DNA from: Anabaenopsis elenkinii CCIBt3563
GTDB taxonomy: Bacteria > Cyanobacteriota > Cyanobacteriia > Cyanobacteriales > Nostocaceae
DNA length: 64,000 bases
Assembly (NCBI RefSeq): GCF_015245355.1
Contig: NZ_CP063311.1
Coordinates: 4,304,140 to 4,368,139 of the forward strand
Direction of reading: 5' to 3'
The position numbers and the translations under genes are program-made. A model generated the notes under the pieces. It did not search any database and was not told where the DNA came from. It saw only the letters and a list, made by a program, of their open reading frames with translations. This document shows positions 27,517 to 35,798 of the stretch, one piece after another (position 1 is the first letter of the stretch; every line of letters begins with the position of its first letter).

Positions 27517-27577
27517 ACAGCATTTCCCATGCTCCTAAGGTAGAAAGTTTTTTAGTTTTAGGGAACACCGGAACAAC
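27517..27577. repeat. Partial copy of the TAGCATTTCCC dispersed repeat
   Basis: ACAGCATTTCCCATGCTCCT, then GGTAGAAAGTTTTTTAGTTT and AGGGAACACCGGAAC. Matches the first half of the units at 22673 and 49598 (inverted). It lies in the 355-bp NDH-2/Zorya divergent gap, which otherwise holds the promoter described next. Confidence 0.7.
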
Positions 27578-27647
27578 CCAACACCATACACTATCTTTTT
27601 TAACCCCCAAACTTGGATACACAGGGCGATCGCACCCCCCGAGTAAC

Positions 27648-27679
27648 TGGAAGAGGTAACTTCCATGGATCTGTATAAT
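27648..27679 (+). promoter_or_regulatory. Candidate promoter and operator of the Zorya-like operon
   Basis: A perfect TATAAT at 27674-27679 lies 58 bp before the first start codon. Directly upstream is the inverted repeat TGGAAG-AGGTAA-CTTCCA (27648-27665) at the -35 position, where no good -35 box exists. That pattern suggests an activator or repressor site. Confidence 0.45.
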
Positions 27680-27737
27680 AATCTAATGATTCATTGCACA
27701 GCCCAGATCGCCTGTTTTCCAGTTACCAGGGAATTTC

Positions 27738-28076
27738 ATGATCCAGTTGACACCATCGGTAATAGAATTAGTTGAAGAAATTGTAGCTGTTAATCAAGCC
27801 TGGAAACTAACTGCTGACATGGGAGAGCATACCTCAGCCATAGCAGACTCACTCGCGGATTTAAAGAACCGGTTACAAGTGCGACTCTTACGTACTTATG
27901 CACCCGAACAGGTTTATTTAGAAGTTGATACTTCTCCAGAAACAACAACCACAGAAGAACTTTATGGGTTAATTCTACGCCAACCAATAGGTGATTATTG
28001 GAATGCGGCACATCTTCCCGTGCGTGTAGCTCAACAATTGCTGTCTTCTGAAGAAATAGCCAAATTTACAATTTAG
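27738..28076 (+). CDS. Unknown 112-aa protein, first gene of the Zorya-like operon
   Basis: 112 aa, acidic, no signal peptide or membrane segment. The N-terminal part (VIELVEEIVAVNQAWKLTAD, then SAIADSLADLKNRLQVRLL) looks helical; the rest (TTEELYGLILRQPIGDYW, HLPVRVAQQLLSSEEIAKF) is mixed. The ATG has AGGGA 6-7 bp upstream. It ends 16 bp before zorA, so both are very probably co-transcribed. I do not recognise the family. Candidate roles, by position only, are a regulator, an immunity/control factor or an added subunit of the ZorAB complex. Confidence 0.72.
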   Translation: MIQLTPSVIELVEEIVAVNQAWKLTADMGEHTSAIADSLADLKNRLQVRLLRTYAPEQVYLEVDTSPETTTTEELYGLILRQPIGDYWNAAHLPVRVAQQLLSSEEIAKFTI

Positions 28077-28092
28077 TGGGGAGTGTAGTCAA

Positions 28093-30120
28093 ATGATTCA
28101 AGGCTTCATCAATATTTTTTGGCAGAATACTTTTTTTCATTGGAGTATTCTAATTGTTTTCCTGGTGGGAGGAATAGCCGAAGTTATATCTATTCTTCTG
28201 TATTGCAGTTCCACAAAAAGAGATTTGGAAGATACTAAAAAAAGTATTAATTACTTGCAGAGCCAGAGAAATCAACCGCAAAATTCACAGACGAATGAAG
28301 TTACTTTAAACCCAAATGGACGATTGTCCTGGTTCCGGAAACATCTAGCTGGAACAGATACTGAGGGAGGTTTCCAACCCAAAGTTGAGGCGGGAAAATT
28401 TGTATTATTACAATACCCAAGAATTTTAAATCCCTCTATTCGTAGCAGCTATTTGCGTTTTATACCTACCATTCTCATCGCCATTGGTGTTTTAGGAACC
28501 TTTTATGGGATTCAGGAAGGATTATCACAAATAGACCTGAGTAATATTAATCAAAACAACTCCAACTTACTAGAAGCTAGTGTCAATCTTCTAGAAGGTA
28601 TGAAAACTGCTTTTTCTACTTCATTGATGGGGTTAGGCTCTAGCAGTGTATTTACTATTCTCTTAGCAGTTGGAGAAGCATATAAACGCTTACGTGGTCA
28701 TGAATTACGCCAAAAATTAGATAGGATTGCTTTTGTAGAAAGTCCCACAAGGCTTTTATCTCGTTTTAACCTTGATGGAACTGAAAAAGCAGCAACCAGT
28801 TTAAGGGATGCTGCTGAGAGTATGAAAACCGGATTTCAAGAATTAATCCAGGTACAAAGTAAATTAAGTCCTGATGCTATTGGTCGAGAAGTGGGAGCAG
28901 TCATGTCTCCCATTTTTAAGGACATCAAAGAAGAACTATCAGCACTCAGAGAAATTAAACAGGATCAAGGTCAGGAAATATTAAGAAATTTAATTACAGA
29001 ACAAAGAGAACAATTAATCAAACCCCTCATAGCTGAACTTACCAAGAGTGCACAACTGACTCAAGAAGCTTCTCAAGCAGTTCGTGAACTCAGAGAAGAA
29101 CTGGGGGGAATTTCCCAAAGTCTCAGCACATCTGTAATGACTATCCAAAAATTCCAAGAAGAGACTTTAGTTAGATTGCAGGAATTTGCAGTTAGTTTGC
29201 AGTCTATCTTAACTGAATTTCGTTCTGATACTCAAGGAGTAATGGAAAGGGTATCTACAGAAATTCAGTCAGCTGTAACTGCAAGTGTTGAAGCGATAAA
29301 TTCTCAGAGAATTGCTTTTGAAGTCAGTTCTAATCAAGCAGCCAATACTTTTAGAAGTATTCGAGAAGATTTAGAAACCGCACTACATACCCAAGCAGAA
29401 ATAGAGCGTCAAATGCTCCAGGAATTTCAAGATCGAACCCTGGCGATTATCACCACACAAACTGAAAGTATTACCACCGTTGGTAATGAAGCATCTCAAT
29501 TAATGAATGGAGCCAGAGAGAACTTAATATCTACTCTCTCTAACATTGATACTATGCTGCAAAATACCCGCATCACTGTACAGGAAGAACTACAGCAATT
29601 CCGCCTGAGTTATCAAACAGCTTTACAAGAGTTCTTCAATAGCCAAAATCAGTTACTAGAAGAAACCCTAGGGGAACAGCGTCAAGGACTAGCTCAGGTT
29701 GTCAATGATTTACAGACTGCTTTTAACGAAGAATATCACAGACGCTCAACTTTAACCGCACAAGTGGACGAAAGTATGAGCAGAATTGGGCAAACTGTAG
29801 AGAAGGTCAGTAATTTTGCTAATGTCACCGGGTTAACTTCAGGAGAAAGGCTAGCACAAATCCAAGAAATTACCAGGGGATTGGGTCGAGAAGCTCATAG
29901 GATTGAACAAACCTATGCAGCTATGATTCAACAGTTAAATCAGGCTTTGGAAATAAGTAATCAACATTTAGTTGATTACCTAAATCAAGCATCTGCATCT
30001 GAAAACCTGTTTTTCACCCAAGCAGATGAAGCCACAACCAGAATTTCTAATCAATTACTACAAGCTGCTAATTATCTAGTAGCTGCAGAAGCTAATCGTC
30101 GTCATCAATCTGAATCATGA
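28093..30120 (+). CDS. zorA: ZorA-like MotA/ExbB-type proton channel with long coiled-coil tail
   Basis: 675 aa. Hydrophobic segments lie at about residues 18-38, 122-141 (IPTILIAIGVLGTFYGI) and 176-197 (TSLMGLGSSSVFTILLAVGE), the MotA/TolQ/ExbB layout. From about 230 to 640 the chain is polar and heptad-like with many Gln/Glu, predicting a long coiled-coil tail. This is the architecture of ZorA, which pairs with ZorB as a proton-driven inner-membrane motor whose tail signals phage entry into the cytoplasm. Its stop overlaps the zorB start (ATGA). Length is close to type I ZorA (about 700 aa). Function by family and neighbours. Confidence 0.88.
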   Translation: MIQGFINIFWQNTFFHWSILIVFLVGGIAEVISILLYCSSTKRDLEDTKKSINYLQSQRNQPQNSQTNEVTLNPNGRLSWFRKHLAGTDTEGGFQPKVEAGKFVLLQYPRILNPSIRSSYLRFIPTILIAIGVLGTFYGIQEGLSQIDLSNINQNNSNLLEASVNLLEGMKTAFSTSLMGLGSSSVFTILLAVGEAYKRLRGHELRQKLDRIAFVESPTRLLSRFNLDGTEKAATSLRDAAESMKTGFQELIQVQSKLSPDAIGREVGAVMSPIFKDIKEELSALREIKQDQGQEILRNLITEQREQLIKPLIAELTKSAQLTQEASQAVRELREELGGISQSLSTSVMTIQKFQEETLVRLQEFAVSLQSILTEFRSDTQGVMERVSTEIQSAVTASVEAINSQRIAFEVSSNQAANTFRSIREDLETALHTQAEIERQMLQEFQDRTLAIITTQTESITTVGNEASQLMNGARENLISTLSNIDTMLQNTRITVQEELQQFRLSYQTALQEFFNSQNQLLEETLGEQRQGLAQVVNDLQTAFNEEYHRRSTLTAQVDESMSRIGQTVEKVSNFANVTGLTSGERLAQIQEITRGLGREAHRIEQTYAAMIQQLNQALEISNQHLVDYLNQASASENLFFTQADEATTRISNQLLQAANYLVAAEANRRHQSES

Positions 30121-30761
30121 ATAATTTTAGCGATTGGGAACCAACACCACAAATAGAAGAGGATAACTCCAGCGTTTTACTCGCCATTGGCGATATGATG
30201 TCTGGACTGTTAATGATATTTGCGCTGTTGTTTATTACCGTTTCTTTACAGTTGAGTCAAAGATCAGAACCCAGACGTATTGTCATTGGAGAAGTGATTG
30301 GTGCTTTAAAAGCAAATAACGTGAAGGTAGAAGTTAATCCAGACACCGGAGATATTAGCTTGAAAGAAAATATCCTATTTCCAGAAAATAGTGCTCAATT
30401 AAGTGATGCTGGAAAAAGCACTCTACGATCATTTATCCCGGTTTACAGTAATGTAATTTTATCCAACCCTGAATATGAGAAAGAAATTACCCGGGTTGTG
30501 ATTGAAGGACATACTAGTTCTAGTGGAACTTATAACGGTAATTTACAGTTAAGTCTGTTGAGGTCTTTTGCTGTTGCTGAATATATCTTCTCTCCAGAGA
30601 TGAAATTTCAAACTAAATCACAACTGAGTCAAAAAATCCTTGCTTCTGGAAGGGGAGAAATTGAAGCTAATCCAAATATTGATGACCCCAATGATAGAAA
30701 GGTAATTTTCCGGTTGCAATTTAAGGGAGATAATTTATCTGGTATTTTTCCGTCCAAATGA
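30117..30761 (+). CDS. zorB: ZorB-like MotB/OmpA-type stator subunit
   Basis: 214 aa. A single membrane helix at about residues 20-44 contains D26 in AIGDMMSGLLMIFALLF, the position of the proton-carrying Asp of MotB/ZorB proteins. A periplasmic OmpA-like domain follows (ILFPENSAQLSDAGKSTL near 92, VVIEGHTSSSGTYNGNLQLS near 126-145, DPNDRKVIFRLQF near 192). It would anchor ZorA to peptidoglycan and couple proton flow to movement. Overlaps zorA by 4 bp and is followed 19 bp later by zorC. Confidence 0.9.
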   Translation: MNNFSDWEPTPQIEEDNSSVLLAIGDMMSGLLMIFALLFITVSLQLSQRSEPRRIVIGEVIGALKANNVKVEVNPDTGDISLKENILFPENSAQLSDAGKSTLRSFIPVYSNVILSNPEYEKEITRVVIEGHTSSSGTYNGNLQLSLLRSFAVAEYIFSPEMKFQTKSQLSQKILASGRGEIEANPNIDDPNDRKVIFRLQFKGDNLSGIFPSK

Positions 30762-30780
30762 TTTTGACAACCTAGAAAAT

Positions 30781-32322
30781 ATGATGTTAAATTTTCGCAC
30801 TTTATCCTTAAGCGATCGCCAGTCACCGGAACCAACCAATTTACTCCAGTTAGTCAACAATTTCCCTAACAGTGGACAATTCCGCCAGCTTCACAATCTC
30901 CCTAATGTAGAAACAGATACTTGGCGTTCTTTAGATCAAATTATCGAAACCATCCAATCCGGCAATATTGACGACATTCAACACATAGAATGGGTCTATT
31001 GTCTCCATAATAAGGCTGAATGGGATAAGCAACACCCAGAAATCAGCTATACAACTTCAGCATTAATCTGGAGAGCAGCAGTTAATAACTTACGGCTCCA
31101 ACAAACTTTATTATGGCTGTTAGTGTTGAATCATAGCGAGTCACAGCCAATTATCAGTGAATCTTTAGTTACAAGTTTTTCTGTGTTTATCAGGGAATCA
31201 GGGGACAGTGACGCACAAATATTACAAATCATACAAGCCATCACCCAGGACGACTATCACAGATTAGCTTTAATTGCTAGGGAGAAGAATTGTACACCCC
31301 AAGAATTACTCAAGAAATTTAATCTTCCATCAACTGGTAATGCGGTGAATCAGGCTTTAAACTATGTAGTGACAATATTTTCAGACAGGAAAGACAAACC
31401 AGAATGGTTCCCAGAATGGTTACTGCGTTGTTTTGCGCAAATGTCCCACTCACAACAATGTCAGGAAGTTAATCGTTTATTGACAGCGATCGCCCCTGAA
31501 ATAGGAAGCGGTTTTTTATCAATCGTAGAATGGTTACGTCAAAATTATGGACCCCGCACTGTTAATTCTCGGTGGAGTCAATTATCACCACAAGCTCAAC
31601 TAGCATTACGTAAATGGATTGGTGCTGCTACTTGGGGAGATTTTGACAGAATGATTACAGCGTTAATCAATGATCGGAGTTCACAGTTACGAAACTTACG
31701 ACAGAATAACAAGATATGTGACAAACTAGATTATGAAAGAAACCAACTAGAAAGACGTAAAGAGTTTTGGTCAAATTATAGCGATCGCTTTGAACGTCTG
31801 CGTATTTTAGTACCCGCATCAACTAGTGAGAATACTCAAGAATTAACACGAGATATTGATATTCTGGTCAATGATGATAGTAATGAGACAGAAATTTGTA
31901 TCTTTGACTTTGGGGATTGGTTTATTGTAGAATTCTTCCGGGGTAATGGCAGTGAAATTTTACTGTTTAACCGCAATTCCTCTGCTAATGTGGAAGAAAC
32001 ATTATTTCAATCGCCAAATTTATCTATCTCAGATATTCGCCGTTTATATCGTTTTGGCGGTGAAATTCATGATCATGTTTTCCTCTGGCAATATTATGCG
32101 GAAAAGTGGCTGAGAACGCAACATAATATTTACCCGAATGACGGGATAACTCGTTTTAAAGGAATTCCTCCAAAATATAATCAATTTAGTCACACAACAG
32201 GTTTACCCACTCCTGCAGTAGATAAACAGAGAATCCGTGAACAACGTTTAGCACGCTGGCGCCAGGATATTCAAAGAATATACCAAGGACTTGGTATAAC
32301 CTTGAAGAACTGGAGTAACTAG
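30781..32322 (+). CDS. zorC: ZorC-like EH-signature protein
   Basis: 513 aa, no membrane segment. The segment near residues 320-345 (NQLERRKEFWSNYSDRFERL) looks like the EH_Signature motif that defines ZorC, and the C-terminus (DHVFLWQYYAEKW, NQFSHTTGLPTPAV) is consistent with it. In type I Zorya, ZorC is a DNA-binding cytosolic component that acts with the ZorD helicase-nuclease. The length is close to type I ZorC (about 560 aa). A strong terminator lies 22 bp after the stop and no zorD or zorE follows. Family call moderate to good; completeness of the system is open. Confidence 0.78.
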   Translation: MMLNFRTLSLSDRQSPEPTNLLQLVNNFPNSGQFRQLHNLPNVETDTWRSLDQIIETIQSGNIDDIQHIEWVYCLHNKAEWDKQHPEISYTTSALIWRAAVNNLRLQQTLLWLLVLNHSESQPIISESLVTSFSVFIRESGDSDAQILQIIQAITQDDYHRLALIAREKNCTPQELLKKFNLPSTGNAVNQALNYVVTIFSDRKDKPEWFPEWLLRCFAQMSHSQQCQEVNRLLTAIAPEIGSGFLSIVEWLRQNYGPRTVNSRWSQLSPQAQLALRKWIGAATWGDFDRMITALINDRSSQLRNLRQNNKICDKLDYERNQLERRKEFWSNYSDRFERLRILVPASTSENTQELTRDIDILVNDDSNETEICIFDFGDWFIVEFFRGNGSEILLFNRNSSANVEETLFQSPNLSISDIRRLYRFGGEIHDHVFLWQYYAEKWLRTQHNIYPNDGITRFKGIPPKYNQFSHTTGLPTPAVDKQRIREQRLARWRQDIQRIYQGLGITLKNWSN

Positions 32323-32344
32323 TAACATCTGAATCTAGATTACC

Positions 32345-32380
32345 ATAGTGTGTTGTCCCGCACAACGCACTATTTTTTTC
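32345..32380 (+). terminator. Intrinsic terminator of the Zorya-like operon
   Basis: ATAGTGTGTTGT / ACAACGCACTAT stem (one mismatch) around a CCCGC loop, followed by seven T. It ends the zorABC transcript 22 bp after the zorC stop. Confidence 0.88.
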
Positions 32381-32510
32381 ACGCAAAGGAGCGCAAAGGT
32401 TTAAGATTAACTACATTTACCCCAAAGGTGATTAATAATAACTTTTAAAATTCTCAATTCCCTATGATATGGGTGGAGTCAGCAACAATATATAGCAACC
32501 GCCAAGGAGG

Positions 32511-32993
32511 TTAGGACGCAAAAAGCAAGACATCCTCAATGGCATCTCGTAAAGAATCAAACCGCTCAAGTTTTTTGCGGATTCGACTTTTTAACCAAGA
32601 CCAACATTTTTCAATCTGATTCAGGTCTGGAGAATAAGGTGGTAGGTACAGCACTTCACACCCTGCGTACTGAATCAGTTGTTGAATGCGCCCACCTTTA
32701 TGAAATGTGGCATTATCCATCACCACAACCTGTCCTGGTTTGAGTGTGGGAAGCAAACAAGCTTCAAGCCAAGTCTCAAATACTATTCGATTACACGCAC
32801 CCTCAACAGTGAAAGGAGCTATCAGCTTATGGTTACACAGCGCGGCAATTATGTTCACCCGACCTTCACGACGACCTGATTTAAGTGCATGGAAGCGCTG
32901 TCCTTTTGAGTTCCAACCGTAATCATACTGGTCTCGGTTGTCCATTCCTGACTCATCGAGGTATACAATCTTCTCCACAGGTAACTCAGACAA
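32511..32993 (-). CDS. IS630 transposase, catalytic part (second frame)
   Basis: 160 aa as an isolated frame. DDE residues: D in KIVYLDESGMDNR near residue 13, D in VVVMDNATFHKGG near 97, and E in YSPDLNQIEKCWSWLK near 127, all typical of IS630/Tc1-mariner enzymes. The frame continues upstream without a start into KKTYGYRERDEVKRQAFVTQ, which meets the first frame at the A8 tract (33049-33056). The natural product is probably a single fused transposase made by ribosomal frameshifting. Confidence 0.88.
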   Translation of the reverse strand: MSELPVEKIVYLDESGMDNRDQYDYGWNSKGQRFHALKSGRREGRVNIIAALCNHKLIAPFTVEGACNRIVFETWLEACLLPTLKPGQVVVMDNATFHKGGRIQQLIQYAGCEVLYLPPYSPDLNQIEKCWSWLKSRIRKKLERFDSLRDAIEDVLLFAS

Positions 32994-32998
32994 CTGCG

Positions 32999-33385
32999 TT
33001 ACGAAAGCCTGTCGTTTGACCTCATCGCGCTCACGGTAGCCATAAGTCTTTTTTTTCGCGTAAAACCAATTTTTTTCAAAGCTCTTGAGATTGTGCGATC
33101 GCTAATTTCTTCAGGCCAAAGTGAGGCCATCTCTACTTGGGTTTTATCGCCATGTACGGAAGCAAACTCACGAAATTTTTCCCAATCGGTAATTTTGTGA
33201 CCATTCCCAGGACGCTGATTAGGCAAGGCTTGGAAGTCCCCCGTTTCGGTTTTTCGCTTCAACCATAGGGTGATGGTGTTGCGACTAATATTAAACATTT
33301 GACTGGCTTGAGTTTTCTTCAAGCCATCGAGTTCAATCGCTTGGATTACTTTTTGACGAAGGTCGTAACTGTACGGCTTGGGCAT
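32999..33385 (-). CDS. IS630 transposase, N-terminal DNA-binding part (first frame)
   Basis: 128 aa. PKPYSYDLRQKVIQAIELDG and KTQASQMFNISRNTITLWL form the helix-turn-helix of IS630 transposases. A second helix-turn-helix with SLWPEEISDRTISRALKKIG follows. After FTRKK the frame reaches eight A residues on the coding strand and then reads out of frame (RLMATVSAMRSNDRLS), so those last residues are probably used only by the unshifted product. Confidence 0.85.
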   Translation of the reverse strand: MPKPYSYDLRQKVIQAIELDGLKKTQASQMFNISRNTITLWLKRKTETGDFQALPNQRPGNGHKITDWEKFREFASVHGDKTQVEMASLWPEEISDRTISRALKKIGFTRKKRLMATVSAMRSNDRLS

Positions 33386-33474
33386 ATACCTGTAGCAAGC
33401 GATCGCTTCACATGAAAAGGGACTACTTATAGTTTATGCTTAAATTACCTTGGCGGTTGCTATATAGGTTGATT

Positions 33475-33936
33475 ATGCCACAGCGGGTAGTTACAGAAGT
33501 CAAAAGTTGGTTTAGGCGTGAGAGAATTGTGAGGAACTTAGAAATTTTCCAAGACTTTATTGTAATTTCTCTATGCTTGGGATTATTCGGCGTGATGCTG
33601 ATTAGACTAGGTGATATGTTTTTGTTATTTTTACGTCCCTTGGATTTACGGGAAGTAACATCTGATATTTTGTTTATTTTGATTTTAGTAGAATTATTCC
33701 GGTTATTACTTGATTATATCCAGGAGCAGCAGATTTCTGTAGGGGCAGCGGTAGAAATTACTATTGTATCTGCTTTGCGAGAAGTAATTTTACGTGGGGT
33801 TCTGGAAATTCCCCGCGATCAAATTTTAGCTATTTCTGTATTTCTCATGGTTTTAGCAGGAATTCTCGCCGCATTACCTTGGATATCTCGATTTTTTGAA
33901 CACGTTAAACTTACCAGTGAGGAAATCAAGCAGTAA
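33475..33936 (+). CDS. PsiE family membrane protein
   Basis: 153 aa from the ATG at 33475. The frame is open back to 33436, but that stretch lies inside the IS630 end, so the later start is preferred. Four hydrophobic segments are visible, e.g. DFIVISLCLGLFGVMLI and ILFILILVELFRLLL, plus AISVFLMVLAGILAALPW. The order matches phosphate-starvation-inducible PsiE proteins, whose function is unknown. The IS630 sits directly upstream, so native promoter and leader are displaced. A HIP1-centred palindrome lies 34 bp after the stop. Confidence 0.82.
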   Translation: MPQRVVTEVKSWFRRERIVRNLEIFQDFIVISLCLGLFGVMLIRLGDMFLLFLRPLDLREVTSDILFILILVELFRLLLDYIQEQQISVGAAVEITIVSALREVILRGVLEIPRDQILAISVFLMVLAGILAALPWISRFFEHVKLTSEEIKQ

Positions 33937-33970
33937 AAATTCACTGATATTTTTATTTGTGAATTAAATT

Positions 33971-33998
33971 CGGTAGTTGGGCGATCGCCCAATTACCG
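33971..33998. terminator. HIP1-centred palindrome after psiE
   Basis: CGGTA-G-TTGGGCGATCGCCCAA-T-TACCG is symmetric apart from one mismatched pair and could form a hairpin with GCGATCGC at its tip. There is no T-run, so its role as terminator is uncertain. The rest of the 341-bp gap to the ParM-like gene shows no gene and no clear array of direct repeats. Confidence 0.5.
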
Positions 33999-34278
33999 AT
34001 GATATTAATCATAAAATATTTTACCCAAAATATACTTTGTATTTTTTTATATTCAATCAATATCCTAGGGAAAAAAGCAGTTATTTATCTTGACTTAATT
34101 AATAGAATATGCGTGTCTGGGAAAAAGATCAGCGATACCAGATTTTTAGAAGTCATGGTAATTTAAGCTTTAGTTGATAAAATCTATGGACTAGCAGGAT
34201 TACTGATATGCCTAGATCCCTTAATTCTTGAATTGGGGTAAAACTGTTCCTTGCAAATTTTTAGGTCTACATTTACAA

Positions 34279-35406
34279 ATGTCTAAAAATCTCAACTCTC
34301 AAGAGTTAAAACCTGATCAACCCAATGATCAACCTCCTGCGGAATCTCAAACAGCAGTAAAACGGGAAGCAGATACACGCAGTTCAGTAGAAACTGGTTT
34401 ATCAAAGGATACCGCATTTGTAGCTGCTCCTAGAGCCATTGAAGTGATTTTTGACCCTGGTAATCGCTCAATTCTGCTCTATGATGGCAAGAATCTTGTC
34501 AAACTAGCTTCTTTATATGCATGGCTATCTGGGAATCGTAAACCCATCCGTATGAATGATCAATCATCTGTTGTTGAAATTCATACCTCAGATGGTAGTT
34601 CTGAATATAATGGTACTCGCTATTTGATTGGCGAAGCAGCCTCCAGACAACCCCGTTACGAACGGGTCTACAATCGTCCTAAATTTGATGAATGCTTACT
34701 TTATCTGCTACCCTGTATCGGTAAACTTTTCCCCAAACAGAAAGATCTGACTCTAGCGGTGAAAGTCAATGCTACAGAAGCTGAACTTCATCAAAATCTT
34801 TTGGAGCAAAAGCTCAAGGGAAAGACAGAAGCTACTCTTGACGGACGGGATATCTCACTCACGGTGGAGTCTGTGACTGTTTTTGAGGAAGGTTTGGGAG
34901 CTTGGTATCTGCTGAATGATTCTGAACCTCAAATCAAAGGCCACTATACAGGAGTGCTAAATTTGGGCGGAGCCACTATTGACTCTATTTTAGTGGATTA
35001 TGATGGCTATGTTTTAACAGAAGCCAGTTTGAGAAGTCCTAAGGGGGGTACATTTGACCTGGCCACGGAAATCAGACGCGTCATTACAGCTGACCGAGCA
35101 GATATGGCTTATCTAGAGGCCGATGTAATTATGAATTGTCTGGAGTTCAATGATTATGTCATTGATGGTTATGATTTCTCATCTATTGTCAGAAATGAGA
35201 TAGATAACTGGTTTAAGTCGGTGATGGGAAAAACTCAAGCTGTCTGGTCTAGTTACTTCCATAAAATTTCTCGCTATATCCTTACAGGTGGTAGTGCTTA
35301 TCTAGTTATTGATAAAGCTGCTCGTTCCCCCAAGTTCCACGTTACCCGTAACCCCGTATACGATAATGTTATAGGTCTCTATGGACGACAAAAAATTAAT
35401 AGCTAA
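34279..35406 (+). CDS. ParM/StbA-type actin-like ATPase
   Basis: 375 aa from the ATG at 34279 (a TTG at 34228 is in frame but weaker). Actin-fold motifs: phosphate-1 EVIFDPGNRSILLYDGK near residue 38, phosphate-2 GVLNLGGATIDSILVDYDGY near 222, and adenosine motif RYILTGGSAYLVI near 335. Such proteins form ATP-driven filaments that move plasmids or other DNA, through a ParR adaptor on a parC site. Genes on both sides look chromosomal. A short inverted repeat (ACATTT-AC-AAATGT) overlaps the start codon and could affect translation. The last codons overlap the next gene. Confidence 0.83.
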   Translation: MSKNLNSQELKPDQPNDQPPAESQTAVKREADTRSSVETGLSKDTAFVAAPRAIEVIFDPGNRSILLYDGKNLVKLASLYAWLSGNRKPIRMNDQSSVVEIHTSDGSSEYNGTRYLIGEAASRQPRYERVYNRPKFDECLLYLLPCIGKLFPKQKDLTLAVKVNATEAELHQNLLEQKLKGKTEATLDGRDISLTVESVTVFEEGLGAWYLLNDSEPQIKGHYTGVLNLGGATIDSILVDYDGYVLTEASLRSPKGGTFDLATEIRRVITADRADMAYLEADVIMNCLEFNDYVIDGYDFSSIVRNEIDNWFKSVMGKTQAVWSSYFHKISRYILTGGSAYLVIDKAARSPKFHVTRNPVYDNVIGLYGRQKINS

Positions 35407-35770
35407 TATGGATTTTGTCAGGAAAAAAATTGCTCGACGTAAGCTTCAAAAACGTTCCGGTTCAACCCATGTCTGGAGCATGACTGCTACGATCAAGGAA
35501 GAAAATTATGATGTGGTATTAACCGAAGGTGACAATAGCGAAACTGACAGCGTATCTAAAGTTGTTAACCGTGCATTAACTCTGATGCAAAGATTAATGG
35601 ACTCTACCCAAACCGATACGTTTTCCGAAGCTATGGATGTCGCCCTTCGGTTGGTGAAGCAGACTAACTTATCTACTGTCAAGGAGTCTGAGAATGTTGT
35701 TTCTCAACCAGATCATTCAAACACAAACATTGATTTTGTTGATCCTGATTTTTTGAATGTCATGGGATAG
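35381..35770 (+). CDS. Small basic/acidic protein overlapping the ParM-like gene
   Basis: 129 aa. The ATG at 35381 has AGG 6 bp upstream and lies 26 bp inside the ParM-like gene; the alternative ATG at 35408 lacks a ribosome site. The N-terminus is strongly basic (RKKIARRKLQKRSGS), which could contact DNA or RNA. The middle (VSKVVNRALTLMQRLMDS, FSEAMDVALRLVKQ) looks helical, and the tail is acidic (DFVDPDFLNVMG). Position and coupling suggest a ParR-like adaptor for the filament protein, but I do not recognise the family. Confidence 0.75.
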   Translation: MDDKKLIANMDFVRKKIARRKLQKRSGSTHVWSMTATIKEENYDVVLTEGDNSETDSVSKVVNRALTLMQRLMDSTQTDTFSEAMDVALRLVKQTNLSTVKESENVVSQPDHSNTNIDFVDPDFLNVMG

Positions 35771-35798
35771 TCAGACTCAGCTTTTAATTGAGGATAAA

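Larger units (their letters stand above)
32489..33466 (-). mobile_element. IS630-family insertion sequence
   Basis: About 978 bp between perfect 19-bp inverted repeats TATATAGCAACCGCCAAGG (32489-32507 and, inverted, 33448-33466). The exact edge is ambiguous because IS630 elements duplicate TA and the ends begin TATATA. It contains two transposase reading frames linked by an A8 slippery run. The right end falls 8 bp before the likely psiE start codon. Confidence 0.87.

Noticed and set aside
32511-33385. IS630 transposase as a pseudogene
   Set aside because: Both frames keep all functional motifs and meet at an A8 tract, which fits programmed frameshifting.
32323-33466. IS630 insertion as the cause of a missing zorD
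   Set aside because: A complete terminator precedes the IS and the far side is psiE, with no helicase remnant on either flank.
34279-35770. Window as a plasmid because of the ParM-like gene
   Set aside because: No replication gene or origin; the flanks carry tRNA, ftsH, siroheme and HEP genes.
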